From Leptospira sp. WS60.C2 (lineage in GTDB: Bacteria > Spirochaetota > Leptospiria > Leptospirales > Leptospiraceae), in contig NZ_CP162133.1 of NCBI RefSeq assembly GCF_040833955.1, forward strand, positions 496,001 to 560,000: a stretch of DNA of 64,000 nucleotides, written 5' to 3'. Position numbers and translations under genes: made by a program. This document shows, in pieces, positions 35,612 to 44,906 of this stretch. The stretch's first letter is position 1; each line of letters starts with the position of its first letter. The notes under the pieces were generated by a model. The model saw only the letters and a program-made list of their open reading frames with translations. It was not told the DNA's origin and did not search any database.

Positions 35612-37099
35612 ATGTACAATTCTATTTTGAGAAGTTTTTTACTTCTGTTATTTTTTTCCCTGGTTTCGGGTGTTTCTGCACAGGACAGACAACCTCGAAC
35701 CGACCTTCCGTTTGAAATCTCAGAAAAAAAGAGATTGAGTGAACGTGATTTTAAAAACAAAAAAGAGGGTGGTTATTTTACAGGACTTCCGCTCATCAAC
35801 TCAGATCCAAACGTAGGGATTGGGTATGGGGCAAGGGTTTTGTATTTTTACAATGGAAACCGAACTTCCCCTCTTTTCGAATACACACCATACCGCGTCA
35901 GGATTTTTGCTCAGTATTTTAATACAACGAAACGAGCGCCATACCACCAATTAAGTTTAGATGCACCGTATATCTTTGACACAAAGTGGCGATTACGGGC
36001 AGATTTGATTTATGAAAGAAACCCAAATTCCCTTTACTTTGGAATCGGCGAGGGAACACTCCAACCCCTTTCGTATTTAGAGCGAAACGATCCAAGTGGT
36101 CGCATTCGTAGAAATGCACCGTTTTCAGACTACGAAGACAATTTAAGTTACAGAAGACAAGGAGATGCCGGTGTTGGGGAAGCTCCCATTGTCAGTGACA
36201 ATCGTTACAATCGTTATGACATTGAAAATCCTAACTTCAGTATGTCGGGTGAATATTCCTTCTTTGGCGGAACACTTCGAACGGTTACGGGAGTTCGTTT
36301 ATCCAGACAAATCATTCGTAGATTTGATGGTGTAAATAACAACGCTCTCCTTGGACCTGCTGATGGAATCCTTGGACTCTTAGACATTGATCGAACGATT
36401 GCAACTCCACAGGGAGAAACCAAATTAACTCGTGATGACAAAGACGGAAAAATCATTGGTGTCAATGGTGGTTATACCAACACAGTTCGTGCTGGTATTG
36501 TATATGACACTCGTGACTTTGAGCCAGACCCTAACAGAGGTTTATTCTTAGAATACACTCATGAACGATCCACAAAAGCAATTGGTTCCACTACTGAGTT
36601 TAACAAAAACTTAGTTTCAGGACGTATTTTCTTAAGTCCAGTGACTTGGTTTACTAATAAACCTCCGGAAATTTTAGAAAAATTCGTACTCGCTGCTCGT
36701 GGTGCGATGGTTCAAACCAACGGGGATGCGCCATTTTACGAATATCGTAATATGTGGGGAACAGAAGTAAACCAATCGGGTCTTGGTGGTAGAACTACCA
36801 TCCGTGGTTACAAACAAGATCGTTTTGTCGGTCAAACGATGGCCTATGCAAACTTTGAAATTCGATGGAAGTTCGCGGAAGCTGAGTTTGGAGGCCAACA
36901 TTTTGACTTTCAATTGGTTCCGTTTTATGACGTGGGACGTGTTTGGGATCGTACGCAAGATGCCAACCTCAAGAATTATAAACACTCTAGGGGTCTCGGT
37001 TTAAGAATTCCTTGGAACCAAGCAACTGTTATCTACATCGATCACGCAATATCGAGCGAAGATAGACAAACATTTATCAACTTTAACCACATATTCTAA
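35612..37099 (+). CDS. Omp85/BamA-type outer-membrane beta-barrel protein
   Basis: This 495-residue protein has signal peptide NSILRSFLLLLFFSLVSGVS. The mature chain shows repeated amphipathic strands (GIGYGARVLYFYNG; YRVRIFAQYFNTT). Near the C-terminus it has LGGRTTIRGYKQDRFVGQTM, the conserved (V/I)RGY/F block of the Omp85 barrel lock, then VPFYDVGRVWD and a final strand ending NFNHIF with a terminal Phe. POTRA domains appear absent or very short, so it resembles TamA-like or surface-antigen proteins without POTRAs more than BamA. Confidence 0.8.
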   Translation: MYNSILRSFLLLLFFSLVSGVSAQDRQPRTDLPFEISEKKRLSERDFKNKKEGGYFTGLPLINSDPNVGIGYGARVLYFYNGNRTSPLFEYTPYRVRIFAQYFNTTKRAPYHQLSLDAPYIFDTKWRLRADLIYERNPNSLYFGIGEGTLQPLSYLERNDPSGRIRRNAPFSDYEDNLSYRRQGDAGVGEAPIVSDNRYNRYDIENPNFSMSGEYSFFGGTLRTVTGVRLSRQIIRRFDGVNNNALLGPADGILGLLDIDRTIATPQGETKLTRDDKDGKIIGVNGGYTNTVRAGIVYDTRDFEPDPNRGLFLEYTHERSTKAIGSTTEFNKNLVSGRIFLSPVTWFTNKPPEILEKFVLAARGAMVQTNGDAPFYEYRNMWGTEVNQSGLGGRTTIRGYKQDRFVGQTMAYANFEIRWKFAEAEFGGQHFDFQLVPFYDVGRVWDRTQDANLKNYKHSRGLGLRIPWNQATVIYIDHAISSEDRQTFINFNHIF

Positions 37100-37118
37100 G
37101 GGAGCGCAAGTTAAGATT

Positions 37119-37802
37119 ATGAAAAAACTTCATTACTGTTTTGCTCTTTTGGCTTTATCTTTGTTCATCAACTGTGAAATGAAACCAGTCGAAGATGTCT
37201 TCGGATTAAGCCCAGAAGAAACCAACCAACTCCTCGCTGGTCTCATTGCAAACCAAAGTTTGCGTGACAACGGCAATGGAACGATCACTGACACGATCAC
37301 CAATTTGATTTGGCAAAAATGTACGCATGGCCAAGTTTACCGATCTGGATTTAACGATTGTTTGGGGGCACCGCAAGGTTCTATTTTTAACCCCAACGAC
37401 GTGAACCGAGCTGGCGCACTTCCAGTTGCCTTTTGTGATTCCAGAACCCATGCTTGTAATTCCATTGGCTTTCCTCAAGTCATCCAAGGTTTTTCTTCGA
37501 TTGGAATCTTAGGAACCAGTGAACTTTACGCGGCCTGTGAAAATAGCAATTTCCTCGGTGCGAAATGGAGAGTTCCTAACCCACTTGAATTCCAAAGATT
37601 GGTGGTTCCTGGACGTGCCGCAACATTGCAGTTTTTCCCTTCGACCCAAGAAGAGGACTACTGGACTGCCTGGTCCAACCAGGATGATCTCCCTGGCGAA
37701 ACAGCGTTTGCGATCTCATTTGACCGCCAATCCTATGGTGTGCAACGATCGGTTGTGAAAACGCAAAGGAATTATGTCCGCTGTGTAAGACAGGGGCCGT
37801 AA
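37119..37802 (+). CDS. DUF1566 lipoprotein
   Basis: This 227-residue protein has N-terminus MKKLHYCFALLALSLFINC, a lipoprotein signal with Cys at about residue 19. The DUF1566 signature is clear: RDNGNGTITDTITNLIWQKC near residue 50 and WRVPNPLEFQRLV later, with a C-terminal YVRCVR. Such domains occur in many surface lipoproteins; the function is unknown. It follows the Omp85-type gene by 19 bp with GGGAG before it, and a strong terminator follows, so it ends this transcription unit. Confidence 0.8.
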   Translation: MKKLHYCFALLALSLFINCEMKPVEDVFGLSPEETNQLLAGLIANQSLRDNGNGTITDTITNLIWQKCTHGQVYRSGFNDCLGAPQGSIFNPNDVNRAGALPVAFCDSRTHACNSIGFPQVIQGFSSIGILGTSELYAACENSNFLGAKWRVPNPLEFQRLVVPGRAATLQFFPSTQEEDYWTAWSNQDDLPGETAFAISFDRQSYGVQRSVVKTQRNYVRCVRQGP

Positions 37803-37821
37803 CTTTCAGAAATTTTTCGAC

Positions 37822-37851
37822 ACTCTCCTATACCCATTAGGAGAGTTTTTT
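37822..37851 (+). terminator. Rho-independent terminator
   Basis: ACTCTCCTA pairs perfectly with TAGGAGAGT around loop TACCCAT, followed by five T after the stem and a further T-rich stretch. It lies 20 bp after the DUF1566 gene. Confidence 0.9.
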
Positions 37852-37925
37852 CCTTTTCAAAAAATCAATTTCGTACTAATCTTTTCTCAATACAAACCGA
37901 AGTACCCATTAGGTGGTTAGGTTCC

Positions 37926-38645
37926 ATGAAAATTGATGAATCCTCATTCAATCGTATGAATGTAGATCTCCAAAGAGATCGTAGGGTAAGTTATATTGGT
38001 CACGGAACTTTGGAGAGTGCTCCTGAAACCTTATCAGCCTTACATGTGATATCTCATGAATTGGGCCACGCCCAGGAATTCAAAAACGAAGCCTTCCGTG
38101 AAGGAAGAGACATCCAATCCGTTCAAGTTAAGATCAATTATGAATTACGGGATGGTCGTATGGTCGCTGTGAGTGGTGAAACTCATGCGATCACAAAACC
38201 AAAATCCAAACAAGAAGAAGATCCTAGTTTACAACCTTATTCAGATGGTAAGTCAGCGCAGGATTTATTCCAACAGAGATTAGAAGAAGAAAAAGAAGCG
38301 AAAGAAAAGTCCATAGATGGATCCGATCGCAACAATCCTAAAGAAATCCAAAAACGAAGTTACGAGAAAAATTTAGAATCCAAAATCAAAGAACTAGAAA
38401 CTCGATTGGAATCAGAAAAGAGTAAAAAAACTTCAGATGCCTCGTCTGCGGAACGCCAAAAAGAATTGGAGTCTGAAAAAAAACGTCTGGAAGAAGAAGT
38501 GCGTATGCTTCGTATCAAAGAACAATTGAAGGAAACATTTGCTCTTCTGACTGATTTCCGCAAAATGATGACTTCCAATGTTTTTGGTATGATGAATGTC
38601 CAAATGGATTCCCGTTATGGTTCCAATTTGGATACATTTGTCTGA
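37926..38645 (+). CDS. SprA-like putative zinc metalloprotease with coiled-coil tail
   Basis: This 239-residue protein has no signal peptide. The segment HVISHELGHAQEFKNEAF (about residues 40-57) contains a zincin HExxH-type motif (HELGH). It is followed by INYELRDGRMVAVSGETHAI, which resembles the SprA-related metalloprotease family, where a GPDGxxYAVGGEV segment follows the zinc helix. A long Glu/Lys/Ser-rich coiled coil (about 95-215) ends the chain with a Met-rich tail. The substrate and localisation are unknown. It lies 75 bp after the terminator with its own GGTGG-like ribosome site, and its last 31 bp overlap engB tail-to-tail. Confidence 0.65.
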   Translation: MKIDESSFNRMNVDLQRDRRVSYIGHGTLESAPETLSALHVISHELGHAQEFKNEAFREGRDIQSVQVKINYELRDGRMVAVSGETHAITKPKSKQEEDPSLQPYSDGKSAQDLFQQRLEEEKEAKEKSIDGSDRNNPKEIQKRSYEKNLESKIKELETRLESEKSKKTSDASSAERQKELESEKKRLEEEVRMLRIKEQLKETFALLTDFRKMMTSNVFGMMNVQMDSRYGSNLDTFV

Positions 38646-39256
38646 ATCCCAAGAGATTCTAAGATAAATTCTCTCAATTCACCAATACCTCTTCCCGTTG
38701 ATGCGGAAAGGTAAAACACTCGAAACGGAACTCCAATTTCATTCATGGCAGCTTCCATTTCCGATCTTACTTTGTGCTGCCCACTTTGGTTTAACTTGTC
38801 AATTTTAGTTCTGATCACAACTGGTTTGATTTTTTTTTCCATCGCAACTTCGATTGTCGAAAGTTCTTCTTCAGGAAATTCTCTTTGAGAATCACATAAG
38901 ATAAATAGAATCTTCAGTTGTTTCCATGAGTTTAAAAAACCTTCCAATAAGTTCATCATCTCTTTGTGTTCTTTGTGAGATGCTTTGGAATAACCAAATC
39001 CTGGTAAGTCGATTAGATTAAATCCGACTTTTGTTCTGAATATGTTAATCAGTTTTGTTTTTCCAGGAGTTTTGGAAACCTTGGCAAGCCCTCTATGATT
39101 GGATAATGCATTCAGTAAACTGGATTTGCCTGAATTGGATCTACCCATAAATGCAATGGAAGGAACCGAGTCCAAATCTTCTTTCTCATCCATTTTGGCG
39201 ATAGAAGTGAAGAATTTGGTTTCAGGAAATGGAATTTCTTTCGAGTATTTATGCAT
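38615..39256 (-). CDS. engB: Ribosome-biogenesis GTPase EngB/YsxC
   Basis: This 213-residue GTPase is required for 50S subunit assembly. G1 is MGRSNSGKSS, G2 is in TPGKTKLIN, G3 is DLPGFGYSK, G4 is RTKIDKL (TKxD form), and G5 is in LSASTG. These are the EngB/YihA pattern. It begins 5 bp after the stop of tilS, so the two are co-transcribed. The last 31 bp overlap the SprA-like gene. Confidence 0.95.
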   Translation of the reverse strand: MHKYSKEIPFPETKFFTSIAKMDEKEDLDSVPSIAFMGRSNSGKSSLLNALSNHRGLAKVSKTPGKTKLINIFRTKVGFNLIDLPGFGYSKASHKEHKEMMNLLEGFLNSWKQLKILFILCDSQREFPEEELSTIEVAMEKKIKPVVIRTKIDKLNQSGQHKVRSEMEAAMNEIGVPFRVFYLSASTGRGIGELREFILESLGIQTNVSKLEP

Positions 39257-39261
39257 CTAGC

Positions 39262-40562
39262 TCATCTTTCTAAATAGATTCGTTTGGGATAATTCTTTTC
39301 GCTTTTGGAAAAGAGTGAAAATAAAATTTGGATGGGTTCATTTTCAAAATATAATATAGGAATAAAAGTTCTTAAGAAAAAGGGAATTCCATTCTCGCGC
39401 ATACACTCTGAAATTTCTTTATTTCCTGAACGAATTTGGATTTTCTGGCCATGGTGCCAAGATCCCAGACTATACTTCCTATTTGGATCATTGATTTTGA
39501 ATCGATTTCCATTCCATTCAATGACAAATGAATCTCCATCCCGAAAGGAGTTTGCCTTCTTAAAAGCAGGAGACTTTTTATCTATGATAAACAGATCTCC
39601 AAACTTCGATTTGTATAAGTAACAATTTTTGTTTTCTAAAAATGCTCTTTCCCCTTCAGACTGGAGGTTGAAGTTCTCAAATCCTGATTTATAAAGAGGG
39701 TACATCCCCATTAATTTCAAATGGAAGTCGATGAGATCTTTTTTGGAAGTTAGATTTAAACTGACCCAAGTTTCATGTGGAATTCGAAATAAATGTGGAG
39801 ATACACTTGGTTTCTGGTTGTTCAAACCATCAAATTGAAGTGAGAGTTGAGAACGATCATGAAAGTTCCAATACGTTTTATGGAAATTCCATTTTTCTCT
39901 TTCGAGAACAGGTAGTAAATCATTCCGGATTCGATTGCGTTTGTAAACTAAATCCGAATTGGATTCATCTTCAAAAATACGCATATGCGAAGACACATAT
40001 TGATAGAGTTCCATCAATTCTTCATCTTCTAAAAATACGAGAGGCAAAAAACGTTCTCCATCAAATGGAGGTAATGTGTAAAAAGATTTTTTACCACCAC
40101 CTCGTGTTAGGTGTAAGAAAATGGATTCTGTGTAATCTTTACAATGATGACCGGTTAAAATAATCGAAGGATCTTTTTGATTGATCCTTTTTAATTCATG
40201 ATAACGAACAATTCTGCCAGTTTCTTCTAAGCCTTTTTTTAGTTTCTCTGCGAGTTTTGGGATTTTTTTTTTACAAAATAGAAGGGAAACCCAATGTCTT
40301 GTAAAAATAATTTCAGATCTTTTTCTTCGTTTTCAATCTGACGAATTCCGTGAGATAAATAAAATACATGTGGGGTTTCGATTTGGTAGTGTTTTTTTAG
40401 ATATTGTAGGAATAATAGTAAGATACTGGAATCTTTTCCACCAGAATAGGAGAGCAAAAACTTAGTTTTGTTTTTTACCCAGTGGCTTGGCAATTGGTTT
40501 CCCATCCGTTTCAGCATGGATTCAAAATGGATAGCAACTGAGATCGGGATATCAGGAATCAT
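39262..40562 (-). CDS. tilS: tRNA(Ile)-lysidine synthase TilS, split by a frameshift at an A10 tract
   Basis: TilS converts C34 of tRNA-Ile(CAU) to lysidine and is normally essential. The N-terminal part (40562 to 40239) holds the PP-loop SYSGGKDSS and YLSHGIR, then stops shortly after a run of ten A in the coding strand (plus-strand T at 40263-40272). Adding one A puts the following sequence in a frame with IPKLAEKLKKG, ILTGHHCKDYTESIFL and LPLVFLEDEEL, which is open to the C-terminal part (40047 to 39262). I read no stop between 40262 and 40047 in that frame. So one gene is present, divided by one base: a sequencing error, a mutation, or slippage. Start overlaps the PP2C gene stop (ATGA). 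Confidence 0.85.
40263..40272. repeat. T10/A10 homopolymer at the tilS frameshift
   Basis: Ten consecutive T on the plus strand (ten A in the tilS coding strand) lie exactly where the two halves of tilS go out of frame. Confidence 0.95.
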
Positions 40563-42493
40563 ATTTTTCTCACGGCCACCATTGTGATATCATCGTGTTG
40601 CTCCTGATCTTTGACAAATTCTTTTACATCGAAATAGATATTCTCTAAAATCTTTTTTGGTTCCAAGAGGATATGATTCAGAAAACTACGTTCTAGGCTT
40701 TGTTCTCCAAATTGTTTTTCGACGGAATTTAAAGCTTCGGTCACACCATCCGTAAAAAGTAAAATTGTATCTCCAGCTCCAAAATGTAATTTGGATTCAT
40801 TTTTAAACGCGGAAATATCAGGGTTAATTCCTAAAATGATTCCCCCCGTGTCAATGGAATGTAAGGAGTTGGTCTGAAGTTGGTAGTGATAAAAATTTCC
40901 ATGACCAGCACCCGAAACAGTCACCTCATCTGTGATCAAATTCCATCGAATCAAAATCATACTCATAAATCGGGGTGTAATGGCTTCTTTGTAACTTGAG
41001 TATAAATAATTATTGATATCATTGAGAATTTCCCAAGGGGAGTCTTTTACTCTGACAAGGGAATGCAAAATGGTTCTGACCGTAGCCATGACAAGTCCTG
41101 CTGCCACTCCTTTTCCACTGACATCTCCAATACAAACAAACAATTCGTTTCGATTCGGTGAAAGAATGAAGTCATAATAATCTCCACCGATGCCCCTGGC
41201 AGGAACCATAAGACCACCAAAGGAAAATCCTTCGGCTTCGGGTGCATTTCTTGGAAGTAGATTGCTTTGAATTTCTTTTGCGATTTCTATTTCTTTCTCT
41301 AATCGTTCTTTGTTGGAAAGGTTTTGATATAAGTTTGCATTTCCCATTGTGATTCTTGCAAGGGAAACAAATGCGTTTAATGCTTCCATTTCCTCGTGAG
41401 GAAATCGACTTTCTTGTTTTGCTAATACAAAAAGACAAATGGTATTGTTTTCCAATTGAATAGGAACAATCACAGATTCCTTTCCAACGATCCCAAGTGC
41501 TTCAAAAAGTGGAATAGTGAGTGGATCCACTGTCTTCATTTCCTTTGTATGAATGATCGATTCTAATTCTTCTAAATCGATTGAATCTGTATGTGTTTTG
41601 AGTTCATAATTTTCTAAATCACGAAAGACTTTGAAGACTTTTGCTTTTGAAGCATTTTCGGGTATTTCAATCAAACAAGAGACTGAGGAGTCAACAATAC
41701 CTGACAACGTTAATAAAATCATACGAATCATCTCGTTATGATTATTTAGATACAATTGACTTAGGGTTAATGCTGCCGTGTGCAAACTTCTGAAATGTTT
41801 AGATTGGTTTTTTGATTTCGAAAATAACAATGAGTTTCTTAAAGATACAGCAAATTGTCCGACAACAATTTTTAGAATTTCCTCATCTTCAATGTAGTCA
41901 GTGGTGTCTTCTTCTTCATAGTCGATGGTGATCATACCAACAGCAATGTTTGCATATAAGATAGGAAGCACGAGTTGGGATTTGGTTCCTGTGAGCCTGG
42001 AATAAAAAGAATAAAAAGGATGGGTTTGGTCACTGAATTTATAGAAACAAGGTTCCCGTTTTGCCATTGCTTCGACTAAAATCCCATAACTCAAATCGTA
42101 ATCGAGTGCGATCCGTTTGATAACCCTTTGGAGCTGTTTTTGTTTTGAATAGTAGTGGGCTAATTTTATTTCACCTAATTCAAGATTGGTGATAAAGATT
42201 GCGATTTTATCTTTTTTGAGTCGGTTTGCAATGAGTTCGCTAAACCGAAACATCAAATCCTCTAAGCCAAGGGATGAGTTGAATAGAGAAAGATTTTCCA
42301 ATAGGAATTCTGTTTTTTCATCAGAATTTAGTATGTGTTTGCCTACTCGAGGGACTTTTCGTTTCTCAAGAATCCATTCTCTTTGGCAAGTTTGGCAAAA
42401 AAATCGACCCGCTTTTGTCAGACCACTGGGAACGCGAGGTTCGGTGCATAATAGGCAGATTCGCTCGAAGTCCGTTTCCTCTTTCATTTCCAT
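40559..42493 (-). CDS. GAF-domain PP2C (SpoIIE-type) phosphatase with N-terminal zinc finger
   Basis: This 644-residue protein has an N-terminal zinc knuckle (CLLC at about 13-16, CQTC at about 33-36) and a probable GAF domain (about 60-220). A second GAF-like region (about 235-385), a short coiled coil with EIQSNLLPR, and a C-terminal PP2C domain (about 420-640) follow. The PP2C motifs are GIGGDYYDF, IGDVSGKG, LFTDGVTEA and DDITMVAV, all intact. It probably dephosphorylates an anti-anti-sigma-type protein in response to a GAF ligand. It has no membrane segment. The stop overlaps tilS by 4 bp (ATGA). Confidence 0.85.
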   Translation of the reverse strand: MEMKEETDFERICLLCTEPRVPSGLTKAGRFFCQTCQREWILEKRKVPRVGKHILNSDEKTEFLLENLSLFNSSLGLEDLMFRFSELIANRLKKDKIAIFITNLELGEIKLAHYYSKQKQLQRVIKRIALDYDLSYGILVEAMAKREPCFYKFSDQTHPFYSFYSRLTGTKSQLVLPILYANIAVGMITIDYEEEDTTDYIEDEEILKIVVGQFAVSLRNSLLFSKSKNQSKHFRSLHTAALTLSQLYLNNHNEMIRMILLTLSGIVDSSVSCLIEIPENASKAKVFKVFRDLENYELKTHTDSIDLEELESIIHTKEMKTVDPLTIPLFEALGIVGKESVIVPIQLENNTICLFVLAKQESRFPHEEMEALNAFVSLARITMGNANLYQNLSNKERLEKEIEIAKEIQSNLLPRNAPEAEGFSFGGLMVPARGIGGDYYDFILSPNRNELFVCIGDVSGKGVAAGLVMATVRTILHSLVRVKDSPWEILNDINNYLYSSYKEAITPRFMSMILIRWNLITDEVTVSGAGHGNFYHYQLQTNSLHSIDTGGIILGINPDISAFKNESKLHFGAGDTILLFTDGVTEALNSVEKQFGEQSLERSFLNHILLEPKKILENIYFDVKEFVKDQEQHDDITMVAVRKI

Positions 42494-42554
42494 GCCAGAG
42501 TATCCGATTTCTTTTTTCTCATGCTACAAGAATTTCGTGAAAAAAAGGAAAACC

Positions 42555-42570
42555 TGGTACAATTCGTGCT
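42555..42570 (+). promoter_or_regulatory. Candidate sigma-54 (RpoN) promoter
   Basis: TGGTACAATTCGTGCT has GG at 42556-42557 and GC at 42568-42569, exactly 10 bases apart, as required for the -24/-12 element. One base of the TTGC half deviates (GTGC). It would start transcription near 42581, ahead of the coupled leader ORF and the sigma-54 activator gene. It is found by eye only; such short matches can occur by chance. Confidence 0.35.
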
Positions 42571-42625
42571 TAATCTATAAGCAAATGTTGTTTTTTCTGC
42601 TGAAATCGAAAGGAAGGCAAGTGAA

Positions 42626-42739
42626 ATGATTAAAAATCAATTTATTTGTTTGCTTAGAGTGCATTATGTTGAAGAATTAAGCAAATTGTATTTGTGTTCC
42701 TTTCCAGCAATCCGTAACCACAAAGAGCAAAACCTATGA
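42626..42739 (+). CDS. 37-codon upstream ORF translationally coupled to the sigma-54 activator
   Basis: ATG 42626 opens a 37-residue frame beginning [10 protein letters not shown] and ending at TGA 42737-42739, which overlaps the activator ATG (42736) as ATGA. AAGGAAGG at about 42610-42617 gives it a good ribosome-binding site, whereas the activator itself has only a weak AAGAG-like stretch. The peptide has no recognisable family and may matter only for coupling. It is too short to be certain it is a functional protein. Confidence 0.45.
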   Translation: MIKNQFICLLRVHYVEELSKLYLCSFPAIRNHKEQNL

Positions 42740-44853
42740 GCACGAAAAAATTCAATCCCATCCAATCCATACACGAAGTCGCCACTGCCATGAATTCCAC
42801 TCAGGATCCGGACGGCCTCCTAGAGCTCATTTTGGATCGATGCATCCAAATCTGTGGTGTGGAGTCTGGGTCCCTCATGCTCATCGATGAAAAACAGAGT
42901 GTTTTGGATGCAGTCACTTCTCGGGGAATGAACCAACAGATCCTTAGGGAAACCAAATTGAAGATTGGGCAAGGGATCACTGGGGTTGCTGCCTCGACCG
43001 GGAAAGCGAAGTTGGTGAATGATGTCTCAAAAGATCCAGATTACATTCAGGTCAAAGAAGAAATTAAATCAGAGTTAGTTGCACCAATGATTGTGGAAGA
43101 TGATGTCATTGGTGTGATTTCACTCGATTCCAATCGATTGAATGCCTTCACACCCGAAATGTTAGAGATCGTAAGTGTTCTCGCAAACCAAGCTGGGCAG
43201 ATTTTTAAAAATTTACAAACGATTCGTTCTTTAGAGCAAAGAACAAAAATACAAGCGACTCTCATTGAAATTTCCAAAGTTGTAAGTTCAACTTTAGATC
43301 AAAATGAAGTATTCGATTCCATTATGGTGACGATGGAAAAATCACTTCGATTGGAAAAGGGAAGTATTGTTTTATTCAATAAAGAAGAAGCTTTGTTACG
43401 GATTGTAGCGGCATCTGGATTATCGCCAGAAGAAATTGAAAAGGGAACATACCAGCCTGGTGAAGGCATTACTGGAAAAGTTTACGAGTCAGGTGAACCG
43501 ATCATCATAGAATCAGTAGCTTCACATCCAGACTTTTTAAATCGGGTTGGTTACTTGTCTCACTTTAAACATGATCCAAATAATGTGAGCCTACTCTGTG
43601 CACCTATTTTAAGTGAGCAAACTACATTAGGGGTTGTGAATGCGTTTATTGTTCAAAATAAACATACAGATCTAAAATCATTTTTGGATTTTTTACAGGT
43701 GGTTGCTTCCATCATTTCACAATCCATCAAAATTCAAAATCTTGTGGAAGAAGCTAAAAAAGAAATTTCCCGAGAGAACATTCAATTAAAAAGAGAACTT
43801 AAAAACAAATATAAGTTTGGTTCCCTCATTGGAAAAGCTGCGAGTATGGAAAAGATGTTTGAGAAGATTCAGTTGGTTGCTGACTCGAGAGCTTCTGTTC
43901 TGATTACAGGGGAATCCGGAACTGGAAAGGAAATGATTGCAAATGCAATTCACTATAACAGTTCTCGTTCCGAAAATCCATTCATCAAAATTAACTGTGC
44001 GGCGATTCCTGAAAATCTTCTTGAGAGTGAACTCTTTGGACATAAAAAGGGTTCCTTTACGGGAGCTGTGACAGACAAAAAAGGTAAGTTTGAATTAGCA
44101 GATACAGGAACCATTTTCTTAGATGAAATTGGCGAAATGGATTTGAACCTTCAATCAAAACTACTTCGAGTATTGCAAGAACGAGAGATTGAAGCCATTG
44201 GCTCTACCAAAGCAAAAAAAGTTGATGTGAGAATTATTGCCGCAACCAATGCCGAATTAGAACAGTTAGTTGCTGAGAAAAAGTTTAGAGCAGATTTATT
44301 TTACCGATTAAACGTCGTAAAAATCAATACTCCACCGTTACGAGATCGAGTAGAAGATATTCCGCTTCTCATGAATCACTTCTTAGAAAAATACACTAAG
44401 GATAATAATAAATCGATTAAAGGTATTTCGAGAGAAGCTTCTCGACTTTTATTAAAGTATCGCTGGCCAGGAAACGTTAGGGAATTGGAAAACGTAATCG
44501 AACGGGCAGTGGTTCTGGCTCAAGATGAAATTTTAAATGAAGAAGATTTTGCAGACATTCTTTCCAATATGGAAGAGATTCCAGAAAGTACAGTTGAAGT
44601 TTCTCATGCGAATCATGTTGAATCGTCTTCGGGTACGGAACCTTTAGATTTAGGTTCAGGACGTTTGACATCTGGTCAGTTAGATGGACTCGATGGACGT
44701 GCTATGGAAATCGTTGTGAGTGAAGTGGAATCAAGACTGATTCAATATGCAATGAAAAAGTTTCGTTACACAAAAACAAGAGTTGCGAAATATTTGGGAA
44801 TCAACCGAAACACTTTAGATAAAAAAATAAAAGAACTGAATATAGAATATTAA
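42736..44853 (+). CDS. Sigma-54-dependent transcriptional activator with two GAF domains (bEBP)
   Basis: This 705-residue protein has GAF domains at about 10-160 and 165-335, a short coiled coil, an AAA+ domain and a C-terminal Fis-type helix-turn-helix. Walker A is GESGTGKE (about 392-399), the sigma-54-contacting loop is GSFTGA (about 439-444, a GAFTGA variant), Walker B is FLDEIGE (about 461-467), and [12 protein letters not shown] lies near residue 575. The HTH is [19 protein letters not shown] at about 680-700. It has no receiver domain, so it is probably controlled by a small ligand through the GAF domains, as in NifA/FhlA-like activators. Target genes are unknown. Confidence 0.9.
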   Translation: MSTKKFNPIQSIHEVATAMNSTQDPDGLLELILDRCIQICGVESGSLMLIDEKQSVLDAVTSRGMNQQILRETKLKIGQGITGVAASTGKAKLVNDVSKDPDYIQVKEEIKSELVAPMIVEDDVIGVISLDSNRLNAFTPEMLEIVSVLANQAGQIFKNLQTIRSLEQRTKIQATLIEISKVVSSTLDQNEVFDSIMVTMEKSLRLEKGSIVLFNKEEALLRIVAASGLSPEEIEKGTYQPGEGITGKVYESGEPIIIESVASHPDFLNRVGYLSHFKHDPNNVSLLCAPILSEQTTLGVVNAFIVQNKHTDLKSFLDFLQVVASIISQSIKIQNLVEEAKKEISRENIQLKRELKNKYKFGSLIGKAASMEKMFEKIQLVADSRASVLITGESGTGKEMIANAIHYNSSRSENPFIKINCAAIPENLLESELFGHKKGSFTGAVTDKKGKFELADTGTIFLDEIGEMDLNLQSKLLRVLQEREIEAIGSTKAKKVDVRIIAATNAELEQLVAEKKFRADLFYRLNVVKINTPPLRDRVEDIPLLMNHFLEKYTKDNNKSIKGISREASRLLLKYRWPGNVRELENVIERAVVLAQDEILNEEDFADILSNMEEIPESTVEVSHANHVESSSGTEPLDLGSGRLTSGQLDGLDGRAMEIVVSEVESRLIQYAMKKFRYTKTRVAKYLGINRNTLDKKIKELNIEY

Positions 44854-44906
44854 ATCGTAGATCTTGAAGATTCGATTTTAATGGAGCAATATTCATTACC
44901 CAACAA

